From contig NZ_CP195106.1 in the NCBI RefSeq assembly GCF_051175385.1, positions 3,348,001 through 3,412,000 on the forward strand: 64,000 nt of DNA. The letters run 5' to 3'. The stretch comes from Tundrisphaera lichenicola. Lineage in GTDB: Bacteria; Planctomycetota; Planctomycetia; Isosphaerales; Isosphaeraceae. Position numbers and translations under genes: made by a program. This document shows, piece after piece, positions 59,582 through 64,000 of the stretch. The notes below the pieces were generated by a model. The model saw only the letters and a list, made by a program, of their open reading frames with translations. It was not told the DNA's origin and searched no databases. Each line of letters opens with the position of its first letter. The first letter of the stretch is position 1.

Positions 59582-60511
59582 ATGATCAGGACCGATCTCC
59601 CGATGAATGTCCCGAAGCATCGGACTCCCGCGTCTCGCGAGGGGGAGAATGGCCCGAGGCCCCACTCCGGCGAGATGCAGCCTCGGTCGGAGGCCGAGCT
59701 TGGCGTGTCCTTGCCCGTGGCCTCATTCCGGCTGGCCGACGCCAAGAGGACGCCGGAGTCGATCCGGGTTCCCGGGGTGGCTCGCGACATCCGGGTGAAG
59801 ATCGCCTCGGAGCGGGCCGAGTGGCGCGACGCCTTCCAGCTGGTCTCCAGCAATTACCAGGCTCGGGGCTACGAGGAGCCGCTGGCCAGCAAGGTACGGT
59901 TCACCCCGTACCATGCACTGCCGGATGTGGTCACGCTCGTCGCGAAGCTCGATGGGCGGGTCCTGGCGACGTTCTCGATGGTCCCGGACAATACGCTGCT
60001 CGGGCTCCCGCTGGAGAACATCTACGGCGAGGAGATCAAGACGCTCCGGCGATCTCGCCGACGCGTGGCCGAGGTGACCAGCTTCGCGGCCGACAAGGAC
60101 CTGGGGCTCCGCGAATTCCGCCAGGTCTTCGTCTCGCTGATCCGACTGGGGATGCACTACCATCTGAGCCAGGGGGGGGACACCTGGGTGATCACGGTCA
60201 ACCCTCGGCATCGCGACTTCTACACCAAGGCGATGGGGTTCCGCCCGCTCGGGCCGCTTCGGACCTACTCCTCGGTTCAGAACCACCCGGCCGAGGGATT
60301 TTGGTTCGACTCCGACTTGCTCCGCGAGTCGGCCCCGAAGATGTACGAGCAGGTCTTCGGCGAGCCCGTGCCCGGCGAGGCGCTGGTCGCCCCCAAGATG
60401 CTCCCGCACTTGATCCGCTACCTGGGCGATCGCTCGACGAAGGATGCCCGGGAGACGATCCGAGAAGTCTTCGATCTCGACGCGTTCTTCACGAGCCCCC
60501 GGCGCTGGTGA
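59582..60511 (+). CDS. FeeM-like N-acyl amino acid synthase domain protein (GNAT fold)
   Basis: The 309-aa protein has a disordered N-terminus (about 1-65) and a GNAT-like core (about 70-255). The core has SERAEWRDAFQLVSSNYQARGY, PDVVTLVAKLDGRVLATFSM, EVTSFAADKDLGLREFRQVF and WVITVNPRHRDFYTKAMGFR. These match the catalytic core of FeeM-type N-acyl amino acid synthases, which join fatty acyl groups from acyl carrier protein to amino acids. The acyl donor and product are not known. It is convergent with the chemosensory receiver-ATPase, with stops about 31 bases apart. A regulatory link is possible but unproven. Confidence 0.75.
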   Translation: MIRTDLPMNVPKHRTPASREGENGPRPHSGEMQPRSEAELGVSLPVASFRLADAKRTPESIRVPGVARDIRVKIASERAEWRDAFQLVSSNYQARGYEEPLASKVRFTPYHALPDVVTLVAKLDGRVLATFSMVPDNTLLGLPLENIYGEEIKTLRRSRRRVAEVTSFAADKDLGLREFRQVFVSLIRLGMHYHLSQGGDTWVITVNPRHRDFYTKAMGFRPLGPLRTYSSVQNHPAEGFWFDSDLLRESAPKMYEQVFGEPVPGEALVAPKMLPHLIRYLGDRSTKDARETIREVFDLDAFFTSPRRW

Positions 60512-60542
60512 GCGGCCCGGGGTGCCGGCCGGCGGTCGGGGA

Positions 60543-61430
60543 TCAGGCGGGCCCTCGGCGTTTGATCAGGGTGATCTCGTTGCCGCGCGGGTTGTGGCGG
60601 ACCTCGTCCATGAAGGTCCGAATCAGCAGGAGGCCGCGGCCGTATTCCCGGTGGAGATTCGCCGGGTCGGTCGGGTCGGGGAGACAGGCCGGGTCGAATC
60701 CCGGGCCTTCGTCGCTGACGACGTAGATGGCCTCGTTCCGCGACTCGTTCGCCGTGAATGAGACCCGGCGTTCGCGGTAGGGGGTGGTCCGGCTTCGCTC
60801 CTCGACCAGGTCGTAGTAGGAGTCGTCGTCGGACGCCCGGAGTTCGGAGCTGACTTCCAGATTGCCGTGGTGGATGGCGTTGATCAGGGCCTCGCGCAAG
60901 GCGACGCCGATCCGGATCAGGCCGATCTCGTCGCAGAACTTCATCCGGGAGAGGTTCTGATGGACGTGGCCGATCAGCGGGGTGATCAGGGCCACGTTGT
61001 TCTCCAGGAGGTAGCGGGACTCGATCGACTGGAGGCTCTCGATCACCTGGTCCTGATGCCGCTGGGCGGAGGTGACGGCCAGGACGTCGTCGATCGCCTC
61101 GACCAGGTCGCGTTCGAGATTCTTCTTGGCCAGGTAGCTGGCCGCGCCGAGCTTCAGGGCCTGGACGGCGACTTCCTCGGTCCCGTGCTGGGTCATCAGG
61201 ATCACCGGCACGCTGAGCCGTTCGGCCCGGATCGCCTCGACCAGTTCCAGGCCGTCCAGTTCGGGCATCCGGAGGTCGGTCAGGACCAGGTCGGGGATCC
61301 TCAAGGCGATCGCCCCCAGCGCCTCGCGGCCATTCACGGCCACGTCGACGGAGAAGCCCGCGTCTTCCAGGAGAAGGCGGATCTCCAGGGCCTGAGTGGC
61401 GCTGTCTTCGACAACGAGTACTCGAGACAT
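60543..61430 (-). CDS. Response regulator with C-terminal HATPase_c (anti-sigma-kinase-like) domain
   Basis: The 295-aa protein has a receiver domain (about 1-125) with phosphoacceptor D52 in LVLTDLRMPELDG and K-containing SYLAKKNLERD. A GHKL ATPase follows (about 150-290): GVALREALINAIHHGN (N-box), VSDEGPGFDP (G1) and GRGLLLIRTFMDEV (G2). This is the RsbW/SpoIIAB type that phosphorylates STAS antagonists or binds sigma factors. GGAGAA lies 5 bases before ATG 61430. It is the last gene of the CheA-CheB run, so its receiver is probably phosphorylated by that CheA. A STAS protein occurs at 20187 but is unlinked. Confidence 0.9.
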   Translation of the reverse strand: MSRVLVVEDSATQALEIRLLLEDAGFSVDVAVNGREALGAIALRIPDLVLTDLRMPELDGLELVEAIRAERLSVPVILMTQHGTEEVAVQALKLGAASYLAKKNLERDLVEAIDDVLAVTSAQRHQDQVIESLQSIESRYLLENNVALITPLIGHVHQNLSRMKFCDEIGLIRIGVALREALINAIHHGNLEVSSELRASDDDSYYDLVEERSRTTPYRERRVSFTANESRNEAIYVVSDEGPGFDPACLPDPTDPANLHREYGRGLLLIRTFMDEVRHNPRGNEITLIKRRGPA

Positions 61431-61576
61431 CGGGTTCTCCTCGTCGGGCCCGTGAGGGGGACGCGGGTTGTCGGCTTGAGATCGGAATGGCCCCGGGCGC
61501 CTCGGACTCGTCAGGGGCTGGATATTGTACCGGATCGATCCGTTTCGATCGCCCCTGATCCTGCCCGGCTGGCCGA

Positions 61577-62632
61577 TCAGGGAGCGTTCCGGGCCCGGGT
61601 CATCGCCGCGATCCGGGCCGGGATCGCGTCGATGGGCAAGACCAGGTCGGCCAGGCCCGCGTCGATGGCCGCGCCGGGCATCCCGAAGACCACCGAGGTC
61701 GATTCGTCCTGAGCCAGGACTCGCCCTCCCTTCTGGCGGATGGCGGCCAGCCCCTGGACGCCGTCGACCCCCATGCCGGTGAGGATCACCGCCAGGGCCG
61801 AACTGCCGAATGACCGGGCCACCGACTCGAACAGCGAGGTGGCCGAGGGCCGGAAGCCGCCGACCGGCGGGTCGTCCGATGTGACCAGCCTCCGACGGTC
61901 GCTGACGCCCAGGTGGAGACCGTCGGGTGCCAGGTAGACCGTCCCTCGGGCCAGGATCTCCCCGTCTCCGGCGACCTTGACGCGGAGGTCGCAGACGCTG
62001 TCGAGCCATCGGGCCAGGCCTTCGGTGAACCCCTGCGTGATGTGCTGGACGGCCAGGATCGGCGCGGAGAAATCCGGGGGGAGTCCCGAGAGCAGCTTCT
62101 GAAGGGCCAGGGGACCCCCCGTCGAGGCGCCGATCGCCACGATCTGCGCCGGCGTGCCCGCCACCGGGGGGGGCGTCGGGCCTGGTGGGTTCGGCCGGGG
62201 GCGGGGCGGGTACTCCCGCCATCGGCGGACGACCTTGACCTGCGACATCGCCTTGACCGTCGAGATCAGGCGGCGGGCCGACGCGGCGAACCCCGGCGCG
62301 TCCGGGCCGACCGGCTTCTTCAGCACGTCCAGCGCCCCATGCCCGAGCATCTCCAGCGAGCCCTCGACCTCGCCCGGCAGGGCCCCGGCGGTGACGATGA
62401 CGATCGGAGTCGGGGCGGTGATCATGATCTCGCGAGTCGCCGCCAGGCCGTCCAGCCGGGGCATCAGGATGTCCATCGTCACCACGTCGGGCCGGAGCCT
62501 CTGCGTCATCTCGACCGCTTCGACGCCATCTCTCGCCTCGCCCACGACTTCGAGCCCGGGGTCGGACCCCAGGATCAGGACCAGCAGGGAGCGGGCGGTC
62601 TCGGAGTCGTCGACGACCAACACACGGATCAT
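61577..62632 (-). CDS. cheB: Full-length CheB: receiver domain plus protein-glutamate methylesterase
   Basis: The 351-aa protein has a receiver domain with D54 in VTMDILMPRLDG. A Pro-rich linker (about 140-160) follows. The methylesterase has S170 in IGASTGG, H197 in VQHITQG, and D290 in TGMGVDG. It demethylates receptor glutamates after phosphorylation by CheA. It lies between the CheA hybrid and the receiver-ATPase on the same strand. ATG 62632 starts MIRVLVVDD; an upstream in-frame start adds 13 non-conserved residues. This is the second CheB in the window; the first (42414) lacks the receiver. Confidence 0.95.
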   Translation of the reverse strand: MIRVLVVDDSETARSLLVLILGSDPGLEVVGEARDGVEAVEMTQRLRPDVVTMDILMPRLDGLAATREIMITAPTPIVIVTAGALPGEVEGSLEMLGHGALDVLKKPVGPDAPGFAASARRLISTVKAMSQVKVVRRWREYPPRPRPNPPGPTPPPVAGTPAQIVAIGASTGGPLALQKLLSGLPPDFSAPILAVQHITQGFTEGLARWLDSVCDLRVKVAGDGEILARGTVYLAPDGLHLGVSDRRRLVTSDDPPVGGFRPSATSLFESVARSFGSSALAVILTGMGVDGVQGLAAIRQKGGRVLAQDESTSVVFGMPGAAIDAGLADLVLPIDAIPARIAAMTRARNAP

Positions 62633-62885
62633 CAGTCTGAGGCTCCCTCGGCTTCGAGGTGGAATGAACAAGCGTCCGGGTCGGGGCTCGTTCAGGAATG
62701 GGGGGCGGGATGATTCGGAGTTTCGATCGGCATTCCGGGACGATTCGGCCGGATTCTTCCCGGATTCCGCGGAGCGGCGAAGGGTCGATGGACAAGGGGG
62801 GCCGTCGAGGGTCGTTCGCTCACGGCGATGGCCGGTGGGCGAGAAGGGCCCGGGGAAATCTCGCCCACCGGCATCGGGTCCGATT

Positions 62886-64000
62886 TCATTCGTCAGACAT
62901 TTCCATCTCCTGGCCGTGGGCCATCCTCGATTGATTCCGGGTTTGCTCTCGGAGGAGCCGCGAGACGGCCTCGATCAAGGCCCGATCGGGCGATCCTTTG
63001 AGGAGATAGGCGTCGGCCCCGGCCTCGACGCCCCGGGCTCGGTCGGCCTCGCTCGATCTCGAGGTGTAGAGGATCACCGGGAGGTGGGCGAACCGGGCCG
63101 AGGCCCGGACGGCGCGGGTCAGGGCGAATCCGTCCATCCGAGGCATCTCGACGTCGCTGATCAGGAGGTCGGGGGCCCATTCCTGGAGGGTCCGCCAGCC
63201 GGCCTCGCCATCGACGGCCGTCGTCACTTCGAAGCCGGCGGACTCCAGCCGGTCCTTCTCGCGCGTGCGGGTCGTGGCCGAGTCGTCGACGACCAGGAGC
63301 CGCTTCCTGGGCGGGGCCGCACCCCGGTCCCGGCCCATCGGGGGGCCTTGGGCCTTGCCCAGCGCGGCACGGATCAGGCCGGCGGCGTTGATCACCAGGG
63401 CAATCCGGCCCGAGGGCTGGATCGTGGCCCCCGAGAAGAACCGGGCGTGGCGGACCCTCGCCCCCAGGGTCTTGACGGTGATCTCCTGCTCGGCCAGGAG
63501 GTCGTCGACCAGGAACGCCATCCGGCGCTCGCCGGCCGCCACGATCAACCCCGGCGACTTCCCCGAGGGCTCCCGACCGGGCAGGCCCAGGGCCTCGGCC
63601 AGCGAGGCCACCGGCAAGAGGGGCCCGCCGCCGCTGGACAGGACCCGGAAGCCTTCCACGACCCGGAAATCCGACGGGCCGACCCGGATCAGCTTCTGCA
63701 CGTTGGTCGTGGCGAAGGCGAAGACCTGCCCCCCCGCGGAGGCCATCAAGGCCCGGAGCGTCGTCAGGGTCAGGGGCAGGGCCATCGTCAGCCTCAGGCC
63801 TCGTCCCGGCTTCGAGGCCAGCTCGATCGTCCCGTGGAGTTGCTCCAGCCGGTCCTTGACCACGTCGAGACCCACGCCCCGGCCCGAGATGTTGGTGATC
63901 CGCCCGGCCGTGGAGAAGCCGGGCAGGAAGATCAATCGCTCCAGGTCGCGGGCGTCGGTCGGCTCGTCCAGGCCCCGCTGCCTCGCCTGTTCGCGGAGCC
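62886..64000 (-). CDS. cheA: Chemotaxis-type histidine kinase CheA fused to a receiver domain (5' end outside window)
   Basis: The window holds the C-terminal part, about 371 residues, with no start. Visible are the last G box of the kinase (NISGRGVGLDVVKDRLEQLH, GRGLRLTMALPLTLTTL). The CheW-like P5 domain follows (FAFATTNVQKLIRVGPSDFR and so on). A C-terminal receiver has phosphoacceptor D in LLISDVEMPRMDG and K in AYLLKGSPD. The frame stays open to base 64000. CheA hybrids of this type drive non-flagellar chemosensory pathways. CheW and receptor genes are likely just beyond the window. The 253-bp gap 62633-62885 to cheB has no gene. Confidence 0.93.
   Translation of the reverse strand, partial: LREQARQRGLDEPTDARDLERLIFLPGFSTAGRITNISGRGVGLDVVKDRLEQLHGTIELASKPGRGLRLTMALPLTLTTLRALMASAGGQVFAFATTNVQKLIRVGPSDFRVVEGFRVLSSGGGPLLPVASLAEALGLPGREPSGKSPGLIVAAGERRMAFLVDDLLAEQEITVKTLGARVRHARFFSGATIQPSGRIALVINAAGLIRAALGKAQGPPMGRDRGAAPPRKRLLVVDDSATTRTREKDRLESAGFEVTTAVDGEAGWRTLQEWAPDLLISDVEMPRMDGFALTRAVRASARFAHLPVILYTSRSSEADRARGVEAGADAYLLKGSPDRALIEAVSRLLREQTRNQSRMAHGQEMEMSDE

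Overview
The window is high-GC DNA from a planctomycete, most likely of the Isosphaeraceae type. Diagnostic families are three prepilin-like DUF1559 proteins with the C-terminal H-X9-DG motif, a PSCyt1/PSCyt2/PSD1 protein next to a DUF1501 protein, a second DUF1501 protein, and short secreted proteins with an 'LEsLESREL'-like N-terminus. The order is chromosomal: it holds an rRNA operon, hemC, trpC and rlmN.

Layout. Positions 1-9540 hold a ParA ATPase cut by the window edge, a secreted BSP-type metallopeptidase, a tight minus-strand run rlmN > ECF sigma factor > comF > hemC, a secreted thioredoxin-fold protein and a membrane M48 peptidase. Positions 9811-15542 are a complete minus-strand 16S-23S-5S operon. 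It has a near-consensus promoter, boxA-like elements in both leader and spacer, no tRNA in the spacer, and a strong terminator. Positions 15823-18539 hold two related helix-turn-helix proteins and a convergent ParB-methyltransferase fusion, which together look like a replicon- or phage-derived cassette. Positions 18742-25695 hold a GT2 glycosyltransferase with an LpxB-N partner, a STAS protein, trpC, and a SWIM + SNF2 helicase pair. Positions 26927-31392 hold a DabA/DabB inorganic-carbon transporter with a divergent winged-helix regulator.

Positions 32011-41945 are rich in planctomycete-specific exported proteins: a GH-like protein, a DUF1559 protein and a lipoprotein in overlapping frames, then DUF1501 with PSD1, another DUF1559 protein and a serine hydrolase. 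Positions 42414-46757 form a CheB / CheR-PAS / PAS-GAF sensory operon. Then come an orphan DUF1501 protein preceded by degenerate short repeats, an alcohol dehydrogenase, and a small lipoprotein with DUF1559. Positions 51854-54558 pair a retron-type reverse transcriptase, carrying a long proline-rich/coiled-coil N-terminus, with an AT-richer Mrr-type endonuclease. This is the best candidate for an unusual, possibly defensive system. Positions 54852-58941 hold a second SWIM protein and a helical-repeat protein separated by two perfect inverted repeats. The window ends with a FeeM-like acyltransferase and a minus-strand chemosensory run: CheA-receiver hybrid, CheB, receiver-ATPase.

All calls rest on reading sequence motifs. 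No database search was possible, and several starts were chosen from Shine-Dalgarno spacing or family length.
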